64,000 nucleotides of DNA from an uncultured Clostridia bacterium (GTDB lineage: Bacteria; Bacillota; Clostridia; Oscillospirales; Acutalibacteraceae). Of the stretch, positions 7,619 to 15,690 are shown piece after piece. The notes below the pieces were generated by a model, which was given only the letters and a program-made list of their open reading frames with translations, was not told the origin of the DNA and searched no databases. Position numbers and translations under genes: made by a program. Positions within the stretch are counted from its first letter, which is position 1. Each line of letters opens with the position of its first letter. The DNA lies in assembly GCA_938034875.1 (NCBI GenBank), contig CALHND010000005.1, positions 1-64,000 on the forward strand. Direction: 5' to 3'.

Positions 7619-8764
7619 ATGCTAATCGGAAATGATATTAAAGAGTTAGTCGGTGACATTGTAAAAGATAGACGCACGCTTCATATGATGCCTGAAACAG
7701 GTTTTGATTTGTACGATACACAAAAGTATGTTATTGATAAACTTTCTGAGTGCAATCCCGACACGATGCGTAAAATTGCATCCAGCGGAGTTAAAGCAGT
7801 ATTTTTTGCAGACGGTGCTAAAGAAACTATTGCATTTCGCGCTGATATGGACGCGCTTAATGCCTGCGAATTAAACGATGTGCCATACCGTTCAACACGC
7901 GATGGCAAAATGCACGCCTGCGGTCACGACGGACACATGACAATACTGCTTGCACTGGCAAAAATAATTTCAGAAAATCGCGCAAAGCTAAAATGCAATG
8001 TTGTGCTTTTGTTCCAACCCGGCGAGGAAGGTTACGCCGGGGCACGCCGCATGATTGAAGAAGGAGCTTTGCAGTCGCCAAGTGTTGATCGAATATACGG
8101 TCTTCACTTGTGGCCGAGCGTACCAAAAGGAAAAGTTGGTATTCGCTGGGGATATTTAATGGCACAAACCAGCGATTTTGACATCGTAGTACGCGGCAAA
8201 AGCGCTCACGCATCAACTCCGCAAATGGGCATTGATGCAATAGTAGTTGCAGCTCAGCTGATAAGTATGATGCAAACGATAATCACGCGTAATGTCGACC
8301 CTCATCAAGATGCATTGCTGACACTGGGAACAATTTGTGGTGGCACAGCGCACAATGTCATTGCCGACAACGTAAAAATAAGCGGTACCCTGCGCGTATT
8401 TAACAACGCACTGTTTGAGTCGCTCAACAGCAGAATTAAATCCGTTGCAGAGGGTTTGCAATTAGCTACCGGTGCAACTTTTGAAATAAATGAGCACGTT
8501 CATTACCCATGCGTAACAAATCCACGAGAAATGGTCGAAGAATTCTATACGCTGCTTGACTCCATGGACGATGCCGTTTTGGTAGAGCCGGCGATGGCAG
8601 CAGAGGATTTCGCCGAATATCAAACCAAAATCCCTGGGCTTTTCTTTTTTCTCGGAATAGATGGTGGCAAAGGCGGCGCTTCATTGCACAGCAGTAATTT
8701 TGATTTTGATGAAGATGCGCTGCTATACGGAGTGGAAATTTTCAAAAGAATAATAAAAATTTAA
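7619..8764 (+). CDS. M20-family amidohydrolase (N-acyl amino acid / hippurate hydrolase type)
   Basis: 381 residues. The metal-site motifs are FRADMDAL at about 80, MHACGHDGHM at about 99, GEEGYAGARRM at about 138 and LHLWP near 163. C-terminal residues include LHSSNFDFDE, which carries the last zinc ligand. The protein removes an acyl group from an amino acid or related amide in the cytoplasm; the substrate cannot be told from sequence. ATG7619 has GAGAGG 9 bases upstream. The next gene starts 12 bases later, so the two are one operon. Confidence 0.88.
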   Translation: MLIGNDIKELVGDIVKDRRTLHMMPETGFDLYDTQKYVIDKLSECNPDTMRKIASSGVKAVFFADGAKETIAFRADMDALNACELNDVPYRSTRDGKMHACGHDGHMTILLALAKIISENRAKLKCNVVLLFQPGEEGYAGARRMIEEGALQSPSVDRIYGLHLWPSVPKGKVGIRWGYLMAQTSDFDIVVRGKSAHASTPQMGIDAIVVAAQLISMMQTIITRNVDPHQDALLTLGTICGGTAHNVIADNVKISGTLRVFNNALFESLNSRIKSVAEGLQLATGATFEINEHVHYPCVTNPREMVEEFYTLLDSMDDAVLVEPAMAAEDFAEYQTKIPGLFFFLGIDGGKGGASLHSSNFDFDEDALLYGVEIFKRIIKI

Positions 8765-8776
8765 TGAGGTGATTGA

Positions 8777-9493
8777 ATGAAAAACGAAGCACCAACCCAA
8801 GAAACTTTAGGTAGGACTGAAAAAAAGCGTCCGGCTCAAATTGAAGGTTCTCTTCGCAAATTTGCACTTCGTGTGCCCGAGCCAATTTATGAATGCAGTG
8901 GCATTATAGTATTCGGAAAGCGCATAAAATCGCTGGTTTTTTCAACCGACCTATGCATAATTAAAAACGTTAACGCTGATGCAATCATTGCCGTTTACCC
9001 ATTTACACCGCAGCCGGTTATAACACAGGCTCTGCTCATGGCATCCGATATACCCGTTTTTGTCGGTGTGGGCGGAGGACTTACTCAGGGACAAAGGGTG
9101 GTAAACCTTGCAATGTTTGCCGAAATGCAGGGTGCAACAGGTGTTGTTGTTAATGCGCCAACCCCAAATGATGTACTAAAACACGTTACTGATACAATAG
9201 ATATCCCAACTGTCGTAACTGTAGCGTGTGAAGACACAGATTTTGACAAACGCATTGAGGCCGGCACATCTATATTTAACGTATCAGCCGCTGCCGACAC
9301 ACCAAAAATCGTGCGCAACATTCGCGAAAGATATCCGAATATACCTATTATTGCAACTGGTGGCCCTACCCATGATTCCATCCTGCGCACAATCGACGCC
9401 GGTGCTAACGCTATTACATGGACTCCTCCTTCAAACAGTGAAATTTTCAAAAACATCATGGCAGCCTATCGTGAAAACAAGCCGCACCCATAA
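8777..9493 (+). CDS. TIM-barrel-like protein of unknown function
   Basis: 238 residues with no signal or membrane segment. The sequence alternates hydrophobic strands and helices and has barrel-type phosphate-binding loops: VGVGGG at about 96, VNAPTPND at about 116 and ATGGPTHDSI near 195. The final strand is DAGANAITWTPP. This resembles HisA/ThiG/TrpA-class phosphate-binding barrels, but I cannot name an enzyme. It follows the amidohydrolase by 12 bases with GAGGTGAT upstream of the ATG. The pair may act on the same compound. Confidence 0.65.
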   Translation: MKNEAPTQETLGRTEKKRPAQIEGSLRKFALRVPEPIYECSGIIVFGKRIKSLVFSTDLCIIKNVNADAIIAVYPFTPQPVITQALLMASDIPVFVGVGGGLTQGQRVVNLAMFAEMQGATGVVVNAPTPNDVLKHVTDTIDIPTVVTVACEDTDFDKRIEAGTSIFNVSAAADTPKIVRNIRERYPNIPIIATGGPTHDSILRTIDAGANAITWTPPSNSEIFKNIMAAYRENKPHP

Positions 9494-9630
9494 TTTTTAA
9501 TAAGATAATATATTGTAAAACAAATTAACATTGCAATGTATTGCAATTTAGCGCATAGCTTGATGACATCAGCCATGCCGTTTCTTAAACTATGACATAA
9601 CAGACAATCGGTCTTAAAGTATAAATAATT

Positions 9631-9667
9631 AAAACACCGCAGAGCAATAGCCTCTGCGGTGGTTTTG
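9631..9667 (-). terminator. bidirectional terminator
   Basis: ACCGCAGAG (9636-9644) pairs with CTCTGCGGT (9652-9660), with AAAA before and GGTTTT after. On the minus strand it lies just beyond the duplicated rubrerythrin tail, so it was probably the original rubrerythrin terminator. It can also end the + strand operon that stops at 9493. Confidence 0.75.
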
Positions 9668-9691
9668 TTGGTGTATTTACTATATTTTCGC

Positions 9692-9746
9692 TTAGTTGAA
9701 GTATCTGTTGAGAAGACCCTCGAATGCCTTGCCGTGACGAGCTTCG
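9692..9746 (-). repeat. 55-bp copy of the rubrerythrin 3' end
   Basis: These 55 bases match 10513-10567, the last codons and stop of the rubrerythrin gene, with two mismatches. The copy has no gene body; the sequence diverges at once after GCTTCG. With the full gene it forms a direct repeat flanking the membrane gene at 9807-10442. Confidence 0.9.
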
Positions 9747-9806
9747 TTTTGAAACTATGCCCCAAAACCGCTTGAAATTAAGGTTTTATTATTCGATTTT
9801 TGAAAA

Positions 9807-10442
9807 TCACACTTTTGCCCCACTAAATTTTAATTTCTTTTCACTAGTTAAAATAAAAATTCCTATATAAAATAGTGCGCATGACACAAGTTGAATTAAA
9901 GCAAATATATTTACTGCAGAGTATTGAGCAGGAACACTTTGTATATATGCAAAACCGCCTACATTTATAAAATCAATTATAGCTGAACATACAGATAAAA
10001 TAGCGTGACCTAACGCGCCGTGTTTTAACAATTTTATATATTTGAGATCAAATAATGTTCCCAAAAACATCAAAACGAAAGCTACACATATTAAAAATGA
10101 GCACAAAAAAATTGGAAGATAATCGGGTGCAGAAAGAATTAACTTTATGTTGGCTATATTAGAAATCTGTGTAAGAAGAGATAAAATCAAATTTGCACAG
10201 AATGCAATAGGTAGTAACCAAGTTTTAACTTTATACTCTTTCTTATAAGTAAATATGAGTACAAGTATAAATACAGGAGCAATCATAGGTGTTAAATATA
10301 CAAAAAGAGATTTTATCACGTATCTGAAATTTTGAAAAAGTGGCAAACGAAAGTTAAAATTCAAAATAAGCATTATAATGTAAAATGCTGTAAATATAAT
10401 TGCAATAATATTTTTTCTTTTATTATTGAATAAGTTATTCAT
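9807..10442 (-). CDS. multi-spanning membrane protein of unknown function
   Basis: 211 residues from the ATG at 10442, behind GGGGTGAT; an upstream in-frame ATG at 10505 has no such site. Hydrophobic segments suggest five or six membrane helices with short loops, and the C-terminus is lysine-rich. I recognise no family. Codon use is strikingly AT-rich compared with neighbours. The gene sits between two copies of the rubrerythrin 3' end, so it was probably inserted there. Whether it is functional is unknown; the frame is intact. Confidence 0.6.
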   Translation of the reverse strand: MNNLFNNKRKNIIAIIFTAFYIIMLILNFNFRLPLFQNFRYVIKSLFVYLTPMIAPVFILVLIFTYKKEYKVKTWLLPIAFCANLILSLLTQISNIANIKLILSAPDYLPIFLCSFLICVAFVLMFLGTLFDLKYIKLLKHGALGHAILSVCSAIIDFINVGGFAYIQSVPAQYSAVNIFALIQLVSCALFYIGIFILTSEKKLKFSGAKV

Positions 10443-10512
10443 AAAATCACCCCACAATAAAAGGTATGCTATCGTAATGATAACATACCTTTTAAAGTTT
10501 AGCAATTTTTAA

Positions 10513-11055
10513 TTAGTTGAAGTATCTCTTAAGAAGACCCTCGAATGCCTTGCCGTGACGAGCTTCGTCGCGTGCCATTTCATGAACGGTGTCGTGAATA
10601 GCGTCAAGTCCGAGTTCCTTTGCAAGCTTTGCAAGTTCAGTCTTGCCTGCTGTTGCGCCGTTTTCAGCGTCTACACGCAGTTCAAGATTCTTTTTGGTTG
10701 AATCGGTAACTACTTCACCGAGCATCTCTGCAAACTTTGATGCATGCTCTGCTTCTTCGTAAGCAGCCTTTTCCCAATAAAGTCCGATTTCAGGATAACC
10801 TTCGCGATGTGCAACGCGAGACATTGCAAGATACATTCCAACTTCACAGCATTCGCCCTCAAAGTTAGCGCGAAGGCCCTCAATGATTCTCTCGTCTACA
10901 CCTTTAGCGATGCCTACAACATGCTCTGCTGCCCATGATTTTTCAGCACCCATTTCAGTGAATTTTGATCCGGGAACTTTGCACTGGGGGCAAAATTCAG
11001 GTGCTGAATCTCCCTCATGAACATAACCACAAACTGGACATACAAACTTTTTCAT
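10513..11055 (-). CDS. reverse rubrerythrin
   Basis: 180 residues. The rubredoxin domain comes first (CPVCGYVHEGD at 6-16, CPQC near 22), followed by the four-helix di-iron domain with glutamate/histidine ligands: GECCEVGMYL near 68, YEEAEHASKF near 99 and MARDEARHGKAF near 160. This domain order defines reverse rubrerythrins, which act as NADH-linked H2O2/O2 reductases in clostridia. TTTTGGAGG lies about 9 bases before the ATG. The gene lies directly downstream of a PerR/Fur gene with a 25-base gap, so it is probably a member of that regulon. Confidence 0.92.
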   Translation of the reverse strand: MKKFVCPVCGYVHEGDSAPEFCPQCKVPGSKFTEMGAEKSWAAEHVVGIAKGVDERIIEGLRANFEGECCEVGMYLAMSRVAHREGYPEIGLYWEKAAYEEAEHASKFAEMLGEVVTDSTKKNLELRVDAENGATAGKTELAKLAKELGLDAIHDTVHEMARDEARHGKAFEGLLKRYFN

Positions 11056-11080
11056 AATAATTTTCCTCCAAAATTTTTAA

Positions 11081-11461
11081 TTAATAAATCTTTTTCCGGC
11101 AAGACTTGCAAACGCCGTAGAACATGAGACTGTATCGTGATACATTGCAGCCAGTATTATTTGCTGCATTGCACAGATCAGGCAACTCCATGGGTAAATC
11201 TAACACTTTGCCGCAATTGGCACAGTGCAAATGACTGTGTGGTGCGGTAAAAGCGTCATAGTGAACCGAGCCGGATTCGGTAGTAAGCATTATCGCATCA
11301 CCATCATCGCGCATTTCGGAAAGATTGCGATAAACAGTAGCAAGGCTGATATTGGGAAACTCCTCACGGACAATGTCATATACGTTAGTAGCAGTTGGGT
11401 GACAATCCACTGAGTAGAGTGCACTCCTTACAGCATCGCGCTGTTTTGAATGTCGCTTCAT
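11081..11461 (-). CDS. Fur-family repressor, PerR-like
   Basis: 126 residues from the ATG at 11461, which has AAGGAGAAGG upstream; the longer frame to 11503 would start inside the operator. The DNA-binding half has ISLATVYRNLSEM at about 42-54. The C-terminal half has a metal-binding HSHLHCANCGK and a second CxxC in FYGVCKSCRK, the structural zinc site. The pairing with reverse rubrerythrin points to peroxide rather than iron sensing, but sequence alone does not settle PerR against Fur or Zur. The promoter carries a perfect palindrome that suggests autorepression. Confidence 0.88.
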   Translation of the reverse strand: MKRHSKQRDAVRSALYSVDCHPTATNVYDIVREEFPNISLATVYRNLSEMRDDGDAIMLTTESGSVHYDAFTAPHSHLHCANCGKVLDLPMELPDLCNAANNTGCNVSRYSLMFYGVCKSCRKKIY

Positions 11462-11475
11462 TTCCTTCTCCTTAA

Positions 11476-11527
11476 TGATAATGATTATTGATATCATTAT
11501 CATACACTATCATATATGAATTGTCAA
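11476..11527 (-). promoter_or_regulatory. promoter and PerR/Fur-box-like operator of the regulator-rubrerythrin operon
   Basis: On the minus strand, TTGACA (11522-11527), a 17-base spacer and TATGAT (11499-11504) form a near-consensus promoter. A perfect 10-bp inverted repeat, TGATAATGAT/ATCATTATCA with a 7-base centre (11476-11502), overlaps the -10 and the start point. Its sequence is close to the classic Fur/PerR box, so repression by the encoded protein is expected. Confidence 0.8.
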
Positions 11528-11607
11528 GAGTTTTTAAAAAAATATTGAGATATATTTAAAAAAGTGATATTATACTTACATTATAATAAAAAGGGGGTGC
11601 GTAAACA

Positions 11608-12387
11608 ATGGCAAAAAGCAAAGGCGGACGAATTTATTTGCTGGACGAGCTGCGCGGTTTTGCAATAATTTGCATGGTTCTTTTTCATGCTTTTTATACC
11701 GCCTCGGATTTTTTTAATTCACCCCTTGCAACTACGCTGCTTAACTTTTTCATGCCTGCCCAGCCCTATTTTGCGGCTATGTTTATTGTAATATCGGGTA
11801 TTTCGAGCAATTTATCGCACTCTAATATGAAACGAGGTTTAATTCTTGCAGCCATAAGCATTGCGCTGACGCTTATTACATGGTCGGCGGGATTTATTGG
11901 CATGAGCGGAATCGTTATATGGTTCGGCATACTGCATTTACTTGCATTTTCAATTCTCTTTACCTCGTTACTGGGCAGCGCACTCAAAAAAATTCACCCC
12001 CTGCTCGGTATAGCTATGAATGCGCTGCTGTTTTTCGTTACGTATAATGTAAGCATCGATAAAGGGGCTTATATAAACCTTTTTACAAAAAAAATTGCAC
12101 TGCCCGATTTTATGTATACAACAGACTGGCTTGCTCCGTTTGGTTTTTACACCCGTTCATTCTTTTCATCCGACTACTTCCCCATTCTGCCGTGGTTTTT
12201 CATGTTTTTATGTGGATACTACCTCGGTATGTATGCCAAAAAAGGCAAGTTTCCAAAATTTTGCTACAATAAACATATACGGCCCTTTGCATTTGTTGGA
12301 AAATATACACTCTGGATATATGTTTTTCATCAACCTGTAATATATGGTTTGTTTTCGGCCGTTTCTTTCATCATGTCGCATATATAA
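11608..12387 (+). CDS. DUF1624 / heparan-alpha-glucosaminide acetyltransferase-like membrane protein
   Basis: 259 residues. The N-terminal LLDELRGFAIICMVLFHAFY is the hallmark of this membrane acyltransferase-like family. About seven membrane helices follow. Members are related to OpgC/HGSNAT acyltransferases, but bacterial DUF1624 proteins of this size have no settled substrate. GGGGGTG precedes the ATG. It lies alone between the PerR promoter and rpsU. It may modify a cell-surface glycan; that is inference. Confidence 0.8.
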   Translation: MAKSKGGRIYLLDELRGFAIICMVLFHAFYTASDFFNSPLATTLLNFFMPAQPYFAAMFIVISGISSNLSHSNMKRGLILAAISIALTLITWSAGFIGMSGIVIWFGILHLLAFSILFTSLLGSALKKIHPLLGIAMNALLFFVTYNVSIDKGAYINLFTKKIALPDFMYTTDWLAPFGFYTRSFFSSDYFPILPWFFMFLCGYYLGMYAKKGKFPKFCYNKHIRPFAFVGKYTLWIYVFHQPVIYGLFSAVSFIMSHI

Positions 12388-12416
12388 TTTAATTAATAAT
12401 TATTTATTTCGACATA

Positions 12417-12446
12417 TTGACTTTTGCACTATTGTTATAGTATAAT
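12417..12446 (+). promoter_or_regulatory. promoter of rpsU
   Basis: TTGACT (12417-12422), an 18-base spacer and TATAAT (12441-12446), about 80 bases before the ATG of rpsU. Confidence 0.65.
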
Positions 12447-12527
12447 ATTTGATAGCTATAAAGGTATGTCGGCGGATATTTTCCGCCTGCTTATAATCCT
12501 TCGACAATTCGGAGGGAGGGAATTTAG

Positions 12528-12704
12528 ATGAGCCAGGTACGCTTAAAAGAAAACGAAAGCTTGGAAAACGCGCTCAGACGCTTCAAAAGAGCTACCGCTA
12601 GAGACGGTGTCATTCAGGAGGTTCGTAAAAGAGAACATTACGAGAAGCCTTCTGTTAAGCGCAAGAAAAAGTCTGAAGCTGCACGCAAGCGTAAATTTCG
12701 CTGA
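12528..12704 (+). CDS. rpsU: 30S ribosomal protein S21
   Basis: 58 residues beginning MSQVRLKENESLENALRRFK, with a basic C-terminal tail rich in KRKKK and RKRKFR. Length and sequence are typical of bS21, a small-subunit protein of the 30S platform that helps mRNA selection. GGAGGGAGG lies 9 bases before the ATG, unusually strong. It has its own promoter and is followed about 80 bases later by a terminator. Confidence 0.95.
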   Translation: MSQVRLKENESLENALRRFKRATARDGVIQEVRKREHYEKPSVKRKKKSEAARKRKFR

Positions 12705-12779
12705 TTAGTTTCTAATTCGGCGTGTGTGTTTTGCGCCTCATGCCGACCAAGACACGAACAGAGATCATTTTATCTGCAC

Positions 12780-12807
12780 TAAAGCGGCTTTTCGAAGCCG
12801 CTTTTTT
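12780..12807 (+). terminator. terminator after rpsU
   Basis: AAAGCGGCTT / AAGCCGCTTT stem with a short TCG loop and a T6 tail. It sits only about 20 bases before the yqeG start, so some read-through into yqeG is possible. Confidence 0.8.
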
Positions 12808-12829
12808 GTTTTATCAGGGAGATTCATTT

Positions 12830-13336
12830 ATGACACTTTTTTTACCGCGAAAGAGATTTCGCCGAATTACAGATATTACTTACGATTACCTTGTTCAAAA
12901 TAATATTAAAGCCCTTATTCTCGATGTAGACAACACATTATCAACCCACCATTCGCAAACGCCGCTCGAAGGTGTAGATAATTGGCTGCGCGACATGGAG
13001 GCAAAAGGTATAAAGCTGCTTATTTTGTCAAATTCTAAAAAGAGGCGGGTTGCCCCGTTTGCAAATTTGCTCAAGCTGGACTTTTTGTCGCTGGGATGCA
13101 AACCACTGCCCCACGGCCTTATCAGAGCAAAACGCAGACTCGGTTTCAAAGCAAATGAAACAGCCATGGTAGGTGACCAAATTTTCACCGATATGATTGG
13201 GGCTAACATATGCGGTCTGCACACCATACTGCTTGAGCCAATAAAGTTTGAGGACGGAAAAAGCTTTAAAATAAGACGTCGCCTTGAAAAAGGCTTAATT
13301 GCAAAATACGAAAGGAAACACCAAAATGAGCGCTAA
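12830..13336 (+). CDS. yqeG: YqeG-family HAD IIIA phosphatase
   Basis: 168 residues from ATG12830, with AGGGAG upstream; the open frame extends 36 codons further up but those cross the terminator. HAD motif I is ILDVDNTLS at about 29, motif II is ILSNSKKRR at about 64, and motif III/IV is MVGDQIFTDMIGA near 117. Family members are soluble phosphatases of uncertain substrate; some act on phosphatidylglycerophosphate-type lipids in plastids. The stop overlaps the start of the next gene by 11 bases. Confidence 0.87.
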   Translation: MTLFLPRKRFRRITDITYDYLVQNNIKALILDVDNTLSTHHSQTPLEGVDNWLRDMEAKGIKLLILSNSKKRRVAPFANLLKLDFLSLGCKPLPHGLIRAKRRLGFKANETAMVGDQIFTDMIGANICGLHTILLEPIKFEDGKSFKIRRRLEKGLIAKYERKHQNER

Positions 13337-14195
13337 ATTCGGACCTGCAGGCAATTCTGACAGTTTTGCCGCAATGAAATATAAATCGAGTCTGGATGTA
13401 CCGGAATATATAGTTAAAATGGGACTTGATGCGTATGAGTACCAGTGTGGACGCGGCGTCAATGTCGGCGAGGACAAGGCTCGTGAACTGGGCAAATTAG
13501 CCGCCGAAAAAGGCGTCTCGCTGTCCCTTCATGCACCATACTACATTTCGCTTGCTTCTGCCGAAGAAGCAAAGCTTGACAATTCCATAAACTACATTTT
13601 GCAGAGTGCCAGAGCTGCTGACTGGATGGGCGCAACGCGTGTTGTTGTACATCCCGGAGGAAAGGGCAAGTTTGAGCGTTCCGACGCTGTTGCGCTTGCA
13701 CTTAAAACATTTGAGCGTGCTATCAAAGCACTCGATGATGAAGGATTAGGCCATATTATTCTATGCCCTGAAACTATGGGTAAGATTAATCAGCTTGGCG
13801 ACCTTGACGAAATAATGCGATTTTGCCGTATAGATGAACGTGTTTTGCCCTGTATTGACTTTGGCCACCTCAATTCACGCACCCACGGAGGGTTAAAAAC
13901 AAAGGATGACTTTGCAAAACTGCTCGACACGGTTGAAAACGCTATTGGTAACGAACGCATGAAAAAATTTCATGCTCACTTTTCCAAAATTGAATACTCT
14001 GACGGTGGCGAAGTGCGCCATTTGACATTTGAAGACACCATATACGGCCCTGATTTTAAATACCTTGCAGAGCTTATGGTCGAGCGTGACTGCTCTCCCA
14101 CCATTATTTGCGAATCAGCAGGCACACAAGCAGAGGATTCGCAGATTATGAAACAAATTTACCAAGAATATCTGGAAAGAAACAGAGAAAAATGA
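13326..14195 (+). CDS. apurinic/apyrimidinic endonuclease IV family protein (Nfo-like)
   Basis: 289 residues from ATG13326, with GAAAGGAAA upstream. It is a TIM-barrel AP endonuclease 2 domain. The metal ligands appear in LSLHAPYYISL at about 60, VVVHPGG near 107, CPETMGK near 148, CIDFGHLNSR near 177, HAHFSKIEYSDGG near 215 and ICESAG near 259. It cleaves DNA 5' of abasic sites in base excision repair. It overlaps yqeG and is followed by an overlapping XRE regulator, so the four genes to aroQ are one operon. The E. coli protein is similar in length. Confidence 0.88.
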   Translation: MSAKFGPAGNSDSFAAMKYKSSLDVPEYIVKMGLDAYEYQCGRGVNVGEDKARELGKLAAEKGVSLSLHAPYYISLASAEEAKLDNSINYILQSARAADWMGATRVVVHPGGKGKFERSDAVALALKTFERAIKALDDEGLGHIILCPETMGKINQLGDLDEIMRFCRIDERVLPCIDFGHLNSRTHGGLKTKDDFAKLLDTVENAIGNERMKKFHAHFSKIEYSDGGEVRHLTFEDTIYGPDFKYLAELMVERDCSPTIICESAGTQAEDSQIMKQIYQEYLERNREK

Positions 14196-14470
14196 GAATT
14201 GACAAAAAGCTCACTTTGCTACGCGAGAAAAACGGATACACTGTGAAAGAGGTTGCTGTTGCAGCAGGAGTACGTGTAAAAACTATGGAACAGTACGAAA
14301 GCGGCAAAGCAATACCTAATATTAAAACAATAATGCGTATTGCTGAATTCTACGGTTATTCGACTGGTGAACTTTTTGCTGAAGCCATGGACCACGTGGA
14401 AGCTATTATAAAAGATGCCGCCATGTCGATGGAAAGCGATGATGTCGATAAAAAGGTGGAGAGAAAATGA
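14192..14470 (+). CDS. XRE-family helix-turn-helix regulator
   Basis: 92 residues; ATG14192 overlaps the nfo stop as ATGA. The HTH covers about residues 5-60: LTLLREKNGYTVKEVAVAAG, then VKTMEQYESGKAIPNIKTI and MRIAEFYGYSTGELF. The C-terminal 30 residues are acidic and helical. It overlaps aroQ by four bases. The target is unknown. A regulator tucked between a repair gene and aroQ is odd, and autoregulation cannot be judged from the sequence. Confidence 0.85.
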   Translation: MRIDKKLTLLREKNGYTVKEVAVAAGVRVKTMEQYESGKAIPNIKTIMRIAEFYGYSTGELFAEAMDHVEAIIKDAAMSMESDDVDKKVERK

Positions 14471-14898
14471 AAAAAATACTTATTATAAACGGGCCAAATT
14501 TAGATATGCTGGGAAAGCGCGAGCCTGAAATTTACGGCAGTCGCTCACTTGATGACATTAACGCCGACCTTAAAATTCTTGGCGAAAAGCTTGGTGCTGA
14601 GGTCGATTTTTATCAGTCAAACATCGAGGGCGAGCTTGTAAATGCAATACATTCGGTGCTGGATAAATACGACGGTTGCATTATCAACGCCGGCGCATAC
14701 ACACATTACTCAGTGGCTATCCATGACGCTATTGCAGCAGTTGCACCAAAGCCTTTTATTGAAGTGCATTTGTCTAATGTCCACACTCGCGAGGAGTACC
14801 GACATCGTTCTATGCTGTCCCCTGTGTGTAAGGGAGTCATACTCGGTTTTGGTGAAAAAAGCTATGCTTTAGCTCTTTCGGCACTGTGCCAAGACTAA
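14467..14898 (+). CDS. aroQ: type II 3-dehydroquinate dehydratase
   Basis: 143 residues. The signature NGPNLDMLGKREPEIYG at 9-25 carries the catalytic tyrosine and active-site loop. INAGAYTHYSVAIHDAI near 75 and EVHLSNVHTREEYRH near 99 hold the substrate-binding His, Asn and Arg. It dehydrates 3-dehydroquinate in the shikimate pathway as a dodecamer. The start overlaps the XRE stop (ATGA). Confidence 0.95.
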   Translation: MKKILIINGPNLDMLGKREPEIYGSRSLDDINADLKILGEKLGAEVDFYQSNIEGELVNAIHSVLDKYDGCIINAGAYTHYSVAIHDAIAAVAPKPFIEVHLSNVHTREEYRHRSMLSPVCKGVILGFGEKSYALALSALCQD

Positions 14899-14955
14899 TT
14901 TTTCCGCAAAAACATATACTTTTTACCAATAAAAGCATAAAAAGTCAAAAAACGC

Positions 14956-14984
14956 TTGAAATACTAAGTGTTTTAATATACAAT
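14956..14984 (+). promoter_or_regulatory. promoter of efp
   Basis: TTGAAA (14956-14961), 17-base spacer, TACAAT (14979-14984). It implies a leader of about 110 bases before efp, with no structure I can name. Confidence 0.6.
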
Positions 14985-15103
14985 TGTATGTAACAAATTT
15001 TAAAATTACGGCAGCGTGTATCGTCATTCCCTGTACCGGCGGACAAGGGTTTGATATTTAAAAATCACCGCCTGCCTTTACCGTCGGAGAAATGAGGTTT
15101 TTT

Positions 15104-15661
15104 ATGGTTTCAGCCGGTGATTTCAGAAACGGTGTAACATTTGAAATGGACGGTAATGTTTATCAGATTATTGAATTCCAGCATGTTAAGCCGGGTAAAG
15201 GTGCTGCATTTGTACGCACAAAAATCCGCAATGTAATAGCTGGTTCGGTTGTTGAAAGAACATTTAACCCGAATGACAAATACCCCACCGCATACATTGA
15301 ACGAAAGGATATGGAGTATTCCTACAACGACGGTGACCTGTACTATTTTATGGACCAGGAATCCTACGAGCTCGTTCCTATCGGAAAAGATCAGCTCACA
15401 GACAATTTTAAGTTTGTTAAGGAAAACATGATATGCAAAATCCTTTCCTATAAGGGTAATGTATTCGGTATTGAACCTCCGACATTTGTCGAGCTTCAGG
15501 TTACCGCTACTGAGCCTGGATTTAAGGGCGACACAGCTACAAACGCAACAAAGCCTGCTACACTTGAAACAGGTGCAGAAATCCGAGTTCCCCTCTTTGT
15601 AAACGAGGGAGATATGCTCCGCATTGATACCCGTACAGGCGAATATATGGAACGTGCATAA
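15104..15661 (+). CDS. efp: elongation factor P
   Basis: 185 residues from ATG15104 (MVSAGDFRNG), the usual family start and length; ATG15092 is four codons earlier and also has a possible site. The KOW-like first domain includes the HVKPGKGAAFVRTKIRN loop at about 27-43 with the conserved lysine. Two OB domains follow, ending GDMLRIDTRTGEYMERA. EF-P relieves ribosome stalling at polyproline. It shares a transcript with the CD1247-like gene 30 bases downstream. Confidence 0.96.
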   Translation: MVSAGDFRNGVTFEMDGNVYQIIEFQHVKPGKGAAFVRTKIRNVIAGSVVERTFNPNDKYPTAYIERKDMEYSYNDGDLYYFMDQESYELVPIGKDQLTDNFKFVKENMICKILSYKGNVFGIEPPTFVELQVTATEPGFKGDTATNATKPATLETGAEIRVPLFVNEGDMLRIDTRTGEYMERA

Positions 15662-15690
15662 CTAAAACACGTATAATTAAAGGAGAATTT

